Notes under the pieces: model-generated
The model's database searches: none
What the model was told of the DNA's origin: nothing
Seen by the model: the letters and a program-made list of their open reading frames with translations, nothing else
Assembly: GCA_030446505.1 (NCBI GenBank)
Contig: JAUJND010000010.1
Span: 1-64,000, forward strand
Length of the DNA stretch: 64,000 nucleotides
Source of the DNA: Chroococcidiopsidaceae cyanobacterium YX2bin18
Lineage (GTDB): Bacteria; Cyanobacteriota; Cyanobacteriia; Cyanobacteriales; Chroococcidiopsidaceae
Direction of reading: 5' to 3'
Part shown: positions 47,352-58,571 of the stretch, piece by piece
Numbering within the stretch: the first letter of the stretch is position 1
Layout of the letters: each line of letters starts with the position of its first letter
Program-made: the position numbers and the translations under genes

Positions 47352-48038
47352 TCAACCTTCTTGCATGGGACTGACCTGAGCACGGTAGAGCAGCTTGTCA
47401 CCTTGACGATAGCCTGTGTAGCGGATCTTAACTCTTTCACCTGGTTGAGCAGTTCCTGCCAAAAGTTGGTGCATTTGTGGGTCATAAGGGAGTTCTGCTC
47501 CCACGGGTGCGATCGCCTCCACTCCCCACTGGTGCAACAGCTGGGTCATCGGTCGTAATAACGGCAGTAATTTTACTGCTGGCAACTGGGGATTTTCTTC
47601 GGCTTTGTGGGCAGCTGTTGGCCATTGTAGTAACCAAGATTCCAGCACCCCAAGAGTCGATTGCTGAAATTCCTGCCACAGTATTTGTCGCTGTTGTTCC
47701 AACTGCACTTGTAACCGCTGATACTCTCGTTTTAACTGTTTTGATTCTTGTAACGACGCGGCATCTTGTCGCCGCTGTTCTCCGTCTTGTAACCAGATTT
47801 GTGGCATACCAGTTGAGTCAAAAGTTGTCACTAACTCGGTTAATGACAGTTGTAGTGCCTGACTTAACTTGAGCAGAGTATCTACCCGCATTTGCTGTAC
47901 TTCTCCACGCCGCAACCGCAGCAATTGCCGCTCGGAAACGCCAGCAGAAACTACCAGCGCTTTAAAACTGGAAATACCCACCCGCTGCATTAAATCTTGC
48001 AGTTGATGGGTGAAATTTAGCTGGGAGGATTGAGGCAT
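47352..48038 (-). CDS. HTH (XRE-like) regulator with GrpE-like C-terminal head
   Basis: The N-terminal HTH is LMQRVGISSFKALVVSAGVSERQLLRLRRGEVQQMRVDTLLKLSQALQLSL. A coiled coil runs from about 100 to 140 (KREYQRLQVQLEQQRQILWQEF). The C-terminus has QWGVEAIAPVGAELPYDPQMHQLL and VKIRYTGYRQGDKLLYRAQVSP, which resembles the GrpE beta-head. The start at 48038 (MPQSSQLNF) fits better than the track start at 48068: it overlaps the dps stop as TAATG and has a GGAAG ribosome site. It sits between two dps genes and is probably cotranscribed with the upstream one. Confidence 0.7.
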   Translation of the reverse strand: MPQSSQLNFTHQLQDLMQRVGISSFKALVVSAGVSERQLLRLRRGEVQQMRVDTLLKLSQALQLSLTELVTTFDSTGMPQIWLQDGEQRRQDAASLQESKQLKREYQRLQVQLEQQRQILWQEFQQSTLGVLESWLLQWPTAAHKAEENPQLPAVKLLPLLRPMTQLLHQWGVEAIAPVGAELPYDPQMHQLLAGTAQPGERVKIRYTGYRQGDKLLYRAQVSPMQEG

Positions 48039-48526
48039 TATTCTTCCAGCAAACTTCTTAGCATCCAAGCATTCTTTTCATGTAGTTGCATCCGTTGAGT
48101 CAATAGATCAGCAGTCGGTTCGTCGTTCGCCTGATCAACAACTGGGAATATAGAGCGTGCGGTTCGCGCTACGGCTTCTTGACCTTCCACCAGTAAGCGA
48201 ATCATTTCCGCAGCTTTGGGAACTCCGGCAGTCTCTGGAATCGAACTTAACTTGGCAAAATCACTATATGTACCTGGTGCCGGATAGCCAAGTGCTCTGA
48301 TTCTTTCAGCGATTAGATCAACAGCTAAAGCTAGCTCTGTATACTGCGTCTCAAACATCAAATGCAGGGTTTGAAACATTGGACCTGTGACGTTCCAGTG
48401 AAAGTTATGAGTTTTAAGATACAGCGAATAGGTGTCTGCGAGTAAACGAGATAGCCCGTCAGCAATTTGTTTTCTATTTTCCTCGTTAATACCGATATTG
48501 ACAGTCATAATGTCTTGGGTTTGCAT
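48038..48526 (-). CDS. dps: Dps-family ferritin-like protein, copy 2
   Basis: This 162-residue protein has [39 protein letters not shown] with the ferroxidase His/Asp/Glu set. It is shorter at the C-terminus than copy 1. [18 protein letters not shown] may start at the second Met (48508). It overlaps the HTH-GrpE-like gene by a TAATG junction. Two Dps paralogues so close suggest a specialised iron/peroxide locus. Confidence 0.92.
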   Translation of the reverse strand: MQTQDIMTVNIGINEENRKQIADGLSRLLADTYSLYLKTHNFHWNVTGPMFQTLHLMFETQYTELALAVDLIAERIRALGYPAPGTYSDFAKLSSIPETAGVPKAAEMIRLLVEGQEAVARTARSIFPVVDQANDEPTADLLTQRMQLHEKNAWMLRSLLEE

Positions 48527-48615
48527 AAAATTCTCCTATTCTTGAGCAGATGTAATTATGTTTTTGGAATATCTAAGAGGCATTAGCTCTTGGATGATGC
48601 AGTACTGACTCTTAC

Positions 48616-48876
48616 TCATGCTAAATGCATCTTCAGAACAGCACGCGGAGCTTTGCGGACTCTAGCAAGAATTGTTTCTTTGCCCAAACGCTGGCAAGCC
48701 TCAAAGCGGTGGCAACCAGAAAACCCATAATATTTACCATCGACTTGCAAAACATCAATAGGTTCTTGTTGTCCGATCGCACTGATTGATTCCATTAAGG
48801 CTAATACCTTATTCGGATCGTTCTGTCGCGGTAGGGGTCGGTTAATTTGGTTTAGGGGAATCTCTTGTACTACCAT
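48616..48876 (-). CDS. srxA: Sulfiredoxin
   Basis: This 86-residue ParB/Srx-fold protein has FSGCHRFEACQRLG, with active Cys55 in the GCHR motif. It uses ATP to reduce overoxidised (sulfinic) 2-Cys peroxiredoxin. Its neighbour dps is also an oxidative-stress gene. The length is typical of cyanobacterial Srx. Confidence 0.9.
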   Translation of the reverse strand: MVVQEIPLNQINRPLPRQNDPNKVLALMESISAIGQQEPIDVLQVDGKYYGFSGCHRFEACQRLGKETILARVRKAPRAVLKMHLA

Positions 48877-49045
48877 TAGGCGGATGACTACCTCCCTTCT
48901 TTGCTCTTCTTTCTAAATCATAGTCGTTATGACTTTATTTTACAACTTATGGTTGGAGGTTATTTTGTGCAAACGCGATTTATTGGCTACGAATGCGCTT
49001 AAGAATCACCCATCATAGAATAAATAGTAAAGATGAGGCATATCT

Positions 49046-49948
49046 ATGTTTCAGCCACCTGGTTTTGAACAACAATCTGTAATGACCTCACTTGGCAGAA
49101 TGGTCTACTACACTGCCACTGGAGTACCTTGGCGTGAAGCAGATACCGATTCAGAAATGGAAACGTTAGTTTTTCTGCACGGATTTGGCGGTGGGTCATC
49201 TGCCTATGAATGGTCAAAGGTTTATCCTGCTTTTGCCACAGAATACCGCATCGTAGCGCCGGACTTAATCGGTTGGGGTAGATCAGAGCATCCAGCACGA
49301 GATTACAAAATTAAGGATTACCTGACGACAATTACAGAGTTTATTGAGCAGACCTGTAGTCAGCCAGTAACAGTAATTGCTTCGGCGCTAACTGCTGCTT
49401 TTACGATCCGAGTAGCGATCACCCGTCCCGAATTATTTAAGTCGCTAATTCTAACTACACCCGCCGGACTATCAGATTTTGGTGAGGATTACTCCCGTAG
49501 TTTCTTTGCCCAGTTAATTAGCACCCCAATTCTTGATCGATTACTCTACAGCACTGGCGTTGCTACTAGTAATGGTATTCGTACTTTCCTAGAGCAGCGT
49601 CAGTTTGCCCGTTCCAGCCGAGTTTACCAAGAAATTGTAGATGTTTACTTAGAATCAGCCAAGCAGCCGAATGCTGAATATGCAGCACTTTCTTTTGTCC
49701 GTGGCGACTTGTGCTTTGATTTGTCGCAATATATTGCTCAGCTAACCGTTCCAACAGCGATTATTTGGGGTGAAAAATCTCAATTTACTGGTCCAGAGAT
49801 TGGGCGGCGGTTTGCTAAGATGAATCCGCAAGTAATTCGGTTTCAACATCTAGAAGATGTCGGACTAACACCTCAATTGGAACTACCAGCGGTAACAATT
49901 GGTTTAATCCGACGATTCTTACAAAGTCGTCAGCTATCAACGGTCTAA
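49046..49948 (+). CDS. Alpha/beta-hydrolase-fold protein, altered elbow
   Basis: This 300-residue protein has FLHGFGGGSSAYEW (oxyanion), DLIGWGRSEHPARDYKI and a cap region. The nucleophile position reads VIASALTAAF rather than G-x-S-x-G, so the serine is kept but the flanking glycines are lost. The catalytic His near VGLTPQLE is not visible, replacing the usual GHxxxxE. Catalytic activity is therefore uncertain. It is probably cytosolic. Confidence 0.75.
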   Translation: MFQPPGFEQQSVMTSLGRMVYYTATGVPWREADTDSEMETLVFLHGFGGGSSAYEWSKVYPAFATEYRIVAPDLIGWGRSEHPARDYKIKDYLTTITEFIEQTCSQPVTVIASALTAAFTIRVAITRPELFKSLILTTPAGLSDFGEDYSRSFFAQLISTPILDRLLYSTGVATSNGIRTFLEQRQFARSSRVYQEIVDVYLESAKQPNAEYAALSFVRGDLCFDLSQYIAQLTVPTAIIWGEKSQFTGPEIGRRFAKMNPQVIRFQHLEDVGLTPQLELPAVTIGLIRRFLQSRQLSTV

Positions 49949-50486
49949 CATTTGAGTGGCAAGTCTTCAGTTCCTGCCGCACACGGGCTTGTTTTACAGA
50001 AATTACAGAAACCCGCTACTTTGAGGGTATGGCTCAGTGCAGGATTTCTGGGGAAACTTTTCCCCGAAATCTTACTTCTCAGTTTTTCTCACTTGTTGCC
50101 CAATCCGTAAAAGTTCTGGCAAGACTTCGGTTTGTTTGCGGGATTGCTGTTCGCAGTATTTTTAAATATGCTTTAGAGGAATGTTGAAGTTAGATAATAC
50201 CAGTGTGTAGGATTGGGAGCAGCACCTAACAAGCGTGGCGATGATACTTGGATGGAGCAGACACATATTCCCTAGAGCTTCCCTTCTAGATGTAGCACAG
50301 TAGGACTAAAGCACAATCACTACTGATAGCACGTTTCTCTAATTGGAAATTGTTAAGCAGTATATTAATTTATGGCAGGAAGTTTGATGGTGATTAAAAA
50401 CGCGATCGCTGCCTACCCCAGCAATGAGTTGCGAAGTTTGCGTTGCGGCAAATCTCGGTCAAATCGTTATTCCTTAAAATCAGAAC
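49949..50486. other. Intergenic region with a terminator-like hairpin
   Basis: ATTTCTGGGGAAA (50044-50056) and TTTTCCCCGAAAT (50058-50070) form a stem with one mismatch about 100 nt after the alpha/beta-hydrolase stop. The minus strand near 50077-50160 has a short open frame (EQQSRKQTEVLPELLRIGQQ) that could be a gene remnant. I see nothing else in this 538-bp stretch. Confidence 0.5.
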
Positions 50487-52491
<2,005 letters not shown>

Positions 52492-52784
52492 AGGGTTTAA
52501 TAAAGCTCAATATCTGAATTAATTAGATAAATTATTACGAGAAATTTTGTAACAAGTTATTCCCAATCATAATGATACTTCTATCTCTGGTCGGATGGAA
52601 TAATTCACAAATTTGCTCACCATTACAAAAGAAAGTCTGAACTTGTGCTGTAGATAAGTTATGTGCAAATGCCCTGTGATTTATGAGGAAAATTAGTTAA
52701 AGTAAACAACTAATTTGACCGCAGCACTAGTGGGCATACTAGTTTTAAAACACGTCCTTTTGTGATTTACAGAGAAGAATTACG

Positions 52785-53274
52785 ATGAATACCGTATACC
52801 CACAGCGTAGAAGGGGTTTGCGCATAATATAGCGCTACTACTTTCAGCTTTGCTAACATTGCCACTTTTGACAGCCTGCGGCGGAGGTTCGCAGAGATCT
52901 TCTCAGTTGCCGCCAATTGATGATACGCGTGGTGGAACAGTGTCTAATACTCGTCCTGCCAACCAACCCCAGGCTAAACGAGGATTGTCAACAGGACAAA
53001 AAGTAGCAATTTTAGGTGGAGCCGCTGCCCTTTACTACCTCTATAACAAGCATAGAATTCACAAGGGCAAGGAGCAGAAGGGCAGTACTACCTTTCTAAG
53101 AATGGACGCGTATATTACCGTGATGCTCAAAATCGCGCTCACTGGGTAACGCCGCCTCCAGGTGGAATTCAAGTACCAGAATCAGAAGCGCGGCAGTACC
53201 GCGACTTCCAAGGCTATAACAATAGTTCCTCAGGTCGTACTCTCAGTGACTTGCAACCTGCTTCAGCAATGTAG
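52785..53274 (+). CDS. Predicted lipoprotein, reading frame broken
   Basis: MNTVYPQRRRGLRI starts at 52785. A shift near 52826 joins it to LLLSALLTLPLLTACGGGSQ, a signal ending in the lipobox LTAC. The middle has GLSTGQKVAILGGAAALYYLYNKHR. After a second shift near 53085 the tail reads YYLSKNGRVYYRDAQNRAHWVTPPPGG, a short YYRDxxGxxHWVTPP element. It is probably an envelope lipoprotein of unknown role. Confidence 0.65.
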
Positions 53275-53508
53275 CCACTACCATTGGAATGTTGGATAGG
53301 TAGCAGATACGAGTAGCGTCAGTGAAACGAAGCCCTTGGAAGTAAGATTTAAGGGGGAGGATTCCCCTTAAACTCTGCGCCATTAGTTAGTGCCTCCGAT
53401 AGAGCGCACGCTATTAACCAAGAAGATTTATAGAACATAACGGCTAGGTAAAATCGGTCTTACCGTTTACACGGCGTTGTAACAATAGAGATAACAAGGA
53501 AATATATC

Positions 53509-53811
53509 ATGAATATCTTTCCCATTCAACTTAAATCCTTTCGACGACTCTAGAGACGGAGAGGATTTTGTAATAATTCCAGCCAGTGAAGATCCCTACG
53601 GTGACCCGCATATCAGGATCAATTTGGTAATGTATTGCCAGCCAGTGAAGATCCCTACGGCGACCCCGCATATCAGGATCAATTTGGTAATGTATTGCCA
53701 GCCAGTGAAGATCCCTACGGCGATCCTGCATATCAGGATCAATTTGGTAGTGTATTGCCAGCTAGTCAAGATCCCTACGGCGACCCTGCTGACCAAGAAA
53801 ACACATGGTAA
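53509..53811 (+). CDS. Small repeat protein with 20-residue tandem repeats
   Basis: The ORF track lists only shadows here. Start ATG 53509 has an AAGGA site. After MNIFPIQL an extra base near 53534 shifts the frame; a missing C in repeat 1 restores it. The corrected product is about 100 residues: an acidic segment (FDDSRDGEDFVIIP), then PASEDPYGDPAYQDQFGNVL three times and a partial PASQDPYGDPADQENTW. The repeat is acidic and aromatic (YGD, YQDQF). Its function is unknown. A terminator follows. Confidence 0.7.
53579..53805 (+). repeat. 60-bp tandem repeats inside the 20-residue-repeat gene
   Basis: Units start at 53579 (59 bp, one C missing), 53638, 53698 and a partial one at 53758. Copies 2 and 3 differ at only a few positions. 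The 60-bp period keeps the reading frame, as expected for expansion under coding selection. Confidence 0.9.
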
Positions 53812-53896
53812 CAGTCAATTAGAAAGTTTGAGTATTGATTTTAATACACCAGAAAACCTGAGACAAGCTTAACGGTCTAGTGTACATATATTAGTT

Positions 53897-53937
53897 AAAA
53901 AGGCAGTAGTGACTAATACTACTGCTTTGTTTTTTAT
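53897..53937 (+). terminator. Terminator after the repeat-protein gene
   Basis: AAAGGCAGTAGT and ACTACTGCTTT form an 11-bp stem with a 7-nt loop, followed by TTTTTTATT. It lies about 86 nt after the repeat gene stop. Confidence 0.8.
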
Positions 53938-54017
53938 TAAAACTACACTACAGTTTTACATTGGGCGCGATCCGCGATATTTTCTACAAAATAAAATAAA
54001 TCAGCGATCGCTCTTGT

Positions 54018-55112
54018 TTAAGCTTGCATCTGCCGCAATACTTGCCTAATGGTATCTGCTGGCACTTGGTCAGTTACAGTTGCTGCACCAATTTGGGTAG
54101 GGAGGACAAATCGGACACGACCGGCTGCGACTTTCTTATCAGTTTGCAGAGCATCTAAAATTGCTGCAATATCAACACCATGCTGGCAGTTGTGTAGGCA
54201 GCCCAGCTTTTGAATTAGAGCCATCTGACGCTCTTGCGCTACCTGTTCCCAAAACTTGAGTTCTACAGCTAGTTGCCCTGCTGCTACCATTCCAATCGCC
54301 ACCGCTTCACCATGATTGACAGAACGATAACCTGTTAAACTTTCAACTGCATGACCAATAGTATGACCGTAGTTGAGAATCGCCCGCAGCCCTGCTTCTT
54401 TTTCATCCTTACTGACAACATCAGCTTTAGCTTGACAAGAACGAGAGAGAATTTGTTGTAATAGACCTGCGTTTAAGTAACGGCGTTGATCCAGGCGCTT
54501 ACTTTGTTCCAATTGGGCAAATAAATCAGCGTCCCAAATCACACCGTACTTAATTACCTCGCCATTCCCGCCCGAAATTCCCGTACTGGTAGCGTGTTTA
54601 GTACCTGCGGGTCAATTAAAAACTAGCCTGGGTTGATAAAATGCTCCAATCAGGTTTTTGCCTTGGGGATGATTTGCGCCAGTTTTACCGATCACTGCAT
54701 CAACCATTGCTAGTAAGGTTGTTGGTACTTGCACAAAGTTAATGCCCCGCAGCCAAGTAGCAGCAGCAAGCCCAGTCATATCACCAATCACACCTCCACC
54801 TAAAGCAACCAGCGTTGAGGAGCGCTCTAGACGGTTTTCCAGGGCTGCATTGTAGATTTTCTGAATTGAGGCGAGGTTTTTGTAGCGTTCACCCGCCGGA
54901 AGATTACAGACAGCAACCTCAAACCCAGCAGATTTTAGAGAAGTAATTGCTCGTTCACCGTAATGCCGTTCGATTATTGGACTGGAAACAAGCAAGACTT
55001 TCTTACCCAAGTTAAGCTTGGTCATGAATTGACCTAGCTGATCTAGAACGTGATCGGCGATCGCAATTTGGTAAGGGTGCTGCGGTAAATCTACATGGAC
55101 AACAGAATGCAT
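54018..55112 (-). CDS. aroB: 3-dehydroquinate synthase, reading frame broken
   Basis: The track gives two ORFs. The N-terminal part has [61 protein letters not shown]. The C-terminal part has [14 protein letters not shown], the zinc-binding region. Two indels near 54612 and 54556 break the link ([21 protein letters not shown]). AroB converts DAHP to 3-dehydroquinate in the shikimate pathway. The ATG at 55112 ([14 protein letters not shown]), preceded by AGGGG, is the better start than 55133. Confidence 0.93.
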
Positions 55113-55206
55113 GACAAAACCCCTACTCTCCAAGCGCCTCTAATCGCTCTATTTTACGCCGCTAGATGATTCAATAGTCCTTATGTAGTTCTAGCGAAGA
55201 AAGGAA

Positions 55207-55302
55207 ATGCTTGGAGTGATAGCTTACATTTTGTTCTTAGGTTTATTTTTTGCGATCGCTGTGGGGCTGCTTTTCGGTCTACGAGCTGCCAAGATCCTCT
55301 AA
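55207..55302 (+). CDS. petL: Cytochrome b6f complex subunit 6 (PetL)
   Basis: The ORF is only 31 codons and is missing from the track. It reads MLGVIAYILFLGLFFAIAVGL and ends LFGLRAAKIL, a single transmembrane helix of PetL type. PetL stabilises the b6f dimer in the thylakoid membrane. An AAGGA site lies just before the ATG. A stem-loop follows. It is divergent from aroB. Confidence 0.8.
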   Translation: MLGVIAYILFLGLFFAIAVGLLFGLRAAKIL

Positions 55303-55322
55303 GGTTATATTTATCAACCAAT

Positions 55323-55351
55323 AGCTGTCAGCTTAGGAACATCTGACAGCT
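55323..55351 (+). terminator. Stem-loop after petL
   Basis: AGCTGTCAG pairs with CTGACAGCT (9 bp, 11-nt loop) about 20 nt after petL. The U-tract is weak, so it may act as a processing or stabilising hairpin rather than a strict terminator. Confidence 0.55.
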
Positions 55352-55453
55352 ACTGATTGACCACTGTTGCAGTTTTATGCCGTAAAGAGCTTGGAAAAGA
55401 CTTCGCTATCGTTTTTAAGGCGATCGCACTCTCTTACCCCCAAGGCTAATCTA

Positions 55454-57052
55454 TTAAAATGTTGATAACCTAGCTAAGACAGGCGCAGTATCACCTAAAG
55501 CTTTACTGTCATGGTTATTTTCAGCTTGTACCAAAAATTCAGCTAGCTGCCCTTCAATCTCATCGCGCACAATTTGGCGATACTCCAAAAAATGTTCATT
55601 GTGAGCGCAGACAGTAAGGTAATGCTCCCAAACAGCCGGGTTGCGCTTGATTATGCTCAACAGGTGGTGCCAAAACTTGAAGCGAGTTTTGCGTTTTACA
55701 CCCTGTCGCCAAACAACAATTAGCAGCGCTCGTAAATCTACCCAGCTAGGCATTTTAAAGGGAGCTTTGCACTTCGGCGCACCCATGATTAGAAAACAGC
55801 GATAGGTGCGATCTAAAAACCGCTCCGCGTCGTACAGATTCCAGAACGCCTCGACATATTCTCTGGCAATGTCTTCTAAAGGTCTAGTGGGGGTAAAATT
55901 CATCAAAGTTGTCTGGTTGATGTTGCCATCATTACCCTGCAACCTTCCCTCTTTCTCCAGCCGATGCCACAAAGCAGTATTTGGTAAGGCTTGCAGCATG
56001 GCGAAGGTGGTGGTGGGAATACCTGTAGTTTCGGCAAATCGGACAATGCGATCGCCTGAACCTGCTTTTTCCCCATCAAACCCAATAATGAACCCAGCCA
56101 TTGGTCGCAATCCAGCTTTTGTAATTGCTTGCACCGAATCAATTAGCGAGTTGCGAGTATTTTGAAATTTCTTCGTCAGTTGCAGACTTTCTTCATCCGG
56201 CGTTTCAATTCCTAAGAACACCGCATTAAAGTTGCACTCCACCATCAAATCCATCAGTTCTTGGTCTTGGGACAAGTCAACTGAGGCTTCAGTATTGAAG
56301 GCAAAGGGATACTTGTGCTCTGCCATCCAGACTTTCAACTCTTGAAGTAATAGCTTGACATTCCGCTTGTTACCAATAAAGTTGTCATCCACCATGAACA
56401 CACCACGCCGCCACCCCAACTGATAAAGATAATTTAACTCTGCTAACAGTTGCGCTGGAGTTTTAGTCCGAGGCTTACGACCATAAAGCACAATAATGTC
56501 ACAAAACTCACATTGAAAAGGACAACCCCTAGAAAACTGGACTGACATGGAATCATAAGCATCAAGTTCCAACAAGTCAAACCGGGGTATGGGAGTTGTT
56601 GTCAAATCTGGTTTTTCTGTTGTCCGAAAAATTCCACTCTTGTCGCCTCTTTGCACAGCCTCAACAAACATCGGCAGTGTAATTTCTCCTTCGTCCAAAA
56701 TCATGTAATCTGCTCCGGCAGATAAAGCTTGATCAGGAACAGAACTTGAATAAGGACCACCAACTGCAACCGATTTACCACGCCGCTTTGCTTCTCGGAT
56801 TTGGTCTATTAAATCTTCTTTCTGGACAATCATGGCGCTAAAAATGCACACATCTGCCCATTTCCACTCTGCTTCTGTAACTGCGCGGATGTTGCGATCG
56901 ACTAGCTTAAACTCCCATTCCTGGGGCAAAATCGCAGCTACTGTAATCAAACCTAAAGGTGGTAATAAAACTTTGCGATTGATTAATTCCAGAATTTTTT
57001 CGTAAGACCAGAAGGTTTTTGGAAACAGAGGATAAATCAGTAAAACTCGCAT
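55454..57052 (-). CDS. B12-binding radical SAM protein, DUF4070 type
   Basis: This 532-residue protein has an N-terminal B12-binding-like region (1-150: VLLIYPLFPKTFWSYEKILELINRKVLLPPLGLITVAAI). The radical-SAM core has CPFQCEFCD (CxxxCxxC, [4Fe-4S]/SAM). The C-terminal DUF4070 region is ALPNTALWHRLEKEGRL onwards. The hopanoid C-2 methylase HpnP belongs to the same family, but cyanobacteria have many paralogues, so the substrate is open. Confidence 0.88.
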   Translation of the reverse strand: MRVLLIYPLFPKTFWSYEKILELINRKVLLPPLGLITVAAILPQEWEFKLVDRNIRAVTEAEWKWADVCIFSAMIVQKEDLIDQIREAKRRGKSVAVGGPYSSSVPDQALSAGADYMILDEGEITLPMFVEAVQRGDKSGIFRTTEKPDLTTTPIPRFDLLELDAYDSMSVQFSRGCPFQCEFCDIIVLYGRKPRTKTPAQLLAELNYLYQLGWRRGVFMVDDNFIGNKRNVKLLLQELKVWMAEHKYPFAFNTEASVDLSQDQELMDLMVECNFNAVFLGIETPDEESLQLTKKFQNTRNSLIDSVQAITKAGLRPMAGFIIGFDGEKAGSGDRIVRFAETTGIPTTTFAMLQALPNTALWHRLEKEGRLQGNDGNINQTTLMNFTPTRPLEDIAREYVEAFWNLYDAERFLDRTYRCFLIMGAPKCKAPFKMPSWVDLRALLIVVWRQGVKRKTRFKFWHHLLSIIKRNPAVWEHYLTVCAHNEHFLEYRQIVRDEIEGQLAEFLVQAENNHDSKALGDTAPVLARLSTF

Positions 57053-57568
57053 AAAATTTGTATCCTCACACTTCTATAGGTGTCAGCTTAAAAGCTGAAG
57101 TATAAATGATGAAATTATTAAGTCATTGTTACACCACCTTTAAAAGGCAGTGCCTGCACTGACCGCCTTTCGCGGTCAATCTCATCACTTTCGTTACTAA
57201 CTTTTGACGACACTAAAGCTAATTAGTGTCTCATTGTCCTTAATGTTTAACACATCAACTTAACTGTAACTAGGAAATACCGATTTTTTTGATTAAAATG
57301 CTAGCTAGTTAGATGATCAAGCACTATTATCAGGACGTACGCAGTTAAAGTCCCCCAACTCTCTTGATAAACAGGGCTATATAGTTCCCCTTTTGTTGAC
57401 AGGACTAGCAGGGATCAATATCTCAGGCACAAGAGTACGTGAATTCTAACTTCGAGTGAAGTGTAACGTCAGCTAATGTCACGGAGGGAACCTCTGCGAT
57501 CGCTGTCATGTCAAGTTTGATTTCTTGCGTTCTTATTAATTGCTTATTGGACGTGTTAGCGTAATTTC
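57053..57568. other. Intergenic region before the radical-SAM gene
   Basis: The 516-bp gap holds short inverted repeats, e.g. GACACTAA/ATTAGTGTC near 57213-57233 and GACCGCCTTTCGCGGTCA near 57158-57177. I recognise no ORF or known RNA. Confidence 0.45.
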
Positions 57569-58567
57569 TTAGTGTTTCACACCAGGGGAAATTCCATAAA
57601 TCTGCAAAACATCAGTGATCGTAGCGCAGTAATTCGTTAATCCCAGGGAGCTAGGGTTAACTGGATTTTCATAAGTAAAATGCCGATATTGTAAGCAGAA
57701 GCGATCCCAAGCAGCCATCTGAATTTGAAATAAAACAATCAATACATTAGCTAAAGACAGCGATAAGGGAATGCTGAAGTAAATTTTTTTATTTAAATAG
57801 TTGCAAATTTCTGCTATGACCTGGTTTACAGTCAAGCGATTTTGACCTAAAACAAAGGAGAATGTTTCTTTGGGCATTATGTGCTTACGTTTCCCCGCTA
57901 AATCTTGCTTACTCTGTGGAGGATGATCGATAAAATACCGTACCACTTGAGCAATATCTCGCGCGTGAATGAAGTGAAAACTGCCATCTACCTTGAGAAA
58001 GCGAATCAAATCAACCCATTTTACTACTTCTGGCAAGCCAGTTGTGAGATGAGAATATGGTTTTTGGGCATCGCCTCCCACTACTAGAGTAGGAAACAGA
58101 GTTGTTACTTTAGGAGCGATCGCGCTTTTAGATAACTTAAGTAGACAGTCGTACTTGGAACGGATGTAGTCTGTACCTATTTCTCCTGCTTGTTTAAGTA
58201 ACTGGTTGTTACCATCCAAAATACTAGCTGTTGAAAAATATATTACCTGCTGACAATCTGGAGAAAGTAGATTTAGTAGTTCGTGTGTCTTAACAACATT
58301 GGTATCAAATACGTCTGCACCACCCCAAGCAGTTGCTGTCAGAACGGCAATATCTATTGTTTTTAACAAGCTAGAAAACTGCTTAATTTCTTGCATATCG
58401 CCCTGTAAAATTGTAATTCCAGGGCGAGATTGAGTATCTACTTGGAGTTTATTCGGGTTTCTCACCAGTAAATACAGATCGTAATCAGTTTCTTGAATTA
58501 ATGCTTCGGTGATGTAGTGACCAATGCAACCACTTGCACCAGTCACTAAAATCTTTTTAGGAACCAT
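57569..58567 (-). CDS. SDR-family NAD(P)-dependent epimerase/reductase
   Basis: The start MVPKKILVTGASGCIGHYI (ATG 58567) gives 332 residues; the track start at 58600 runs into hemE. The Rossmann fold has GASGCIG, and the catalytic YxxxK is in DYIRSKYDCLLK. It belongs to the extended SDR group with nucleotide-sugar epimerases and dihydroflavonol reductase-like proteins. The substrate is unknown. It follows hemE by about 4 nt. Confidence 0.8.
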   Translation of the reverse strand: MVPKKILVTGASGCIGHYITEALIQETDYDLYLLVRNPNKLQVDTQSRPGITILQGDMQEIKQFSSLLKTIDIAVLTATAWGGADVFDTNVVKTHELLNLLSPDCQQVIYFSTASILDGNNQLLKQAGEIGTDYIRSKYDCLLKLSKSAIAPKVTTLFPTLVVGGDAQKPYSHLTTGLPEVVKWVDLIRFLKVDGSFHFIHARDIAQVVRYFIDHPPQSKQDLAGKRKHIMPKETFSFVLGQNRLTVNQVIAEICNYLNKKIYFSIPLSLSLANVLIVLFQIQMAAWDRFCLQYRHFTYENPVNPSSLGLTNYCATITDVLQIYGISPGVKH

Positions 58568-58571
58568 AATA

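Noticed and set aside
50077-50170. Minus-strand open frame EQQSRKQTEVLPELLRIGQQ
   Set aside because: Too short and without a start or homologue I recognise; kept only as a possible remnant.
53531-53796. Minus-strand ORFs with repeated DLHWLAIHYQI or GIFTGWQYITKLILIC
   Set aside because: They are antisense shadows of the 60-bp coding repeat on the plus strand.
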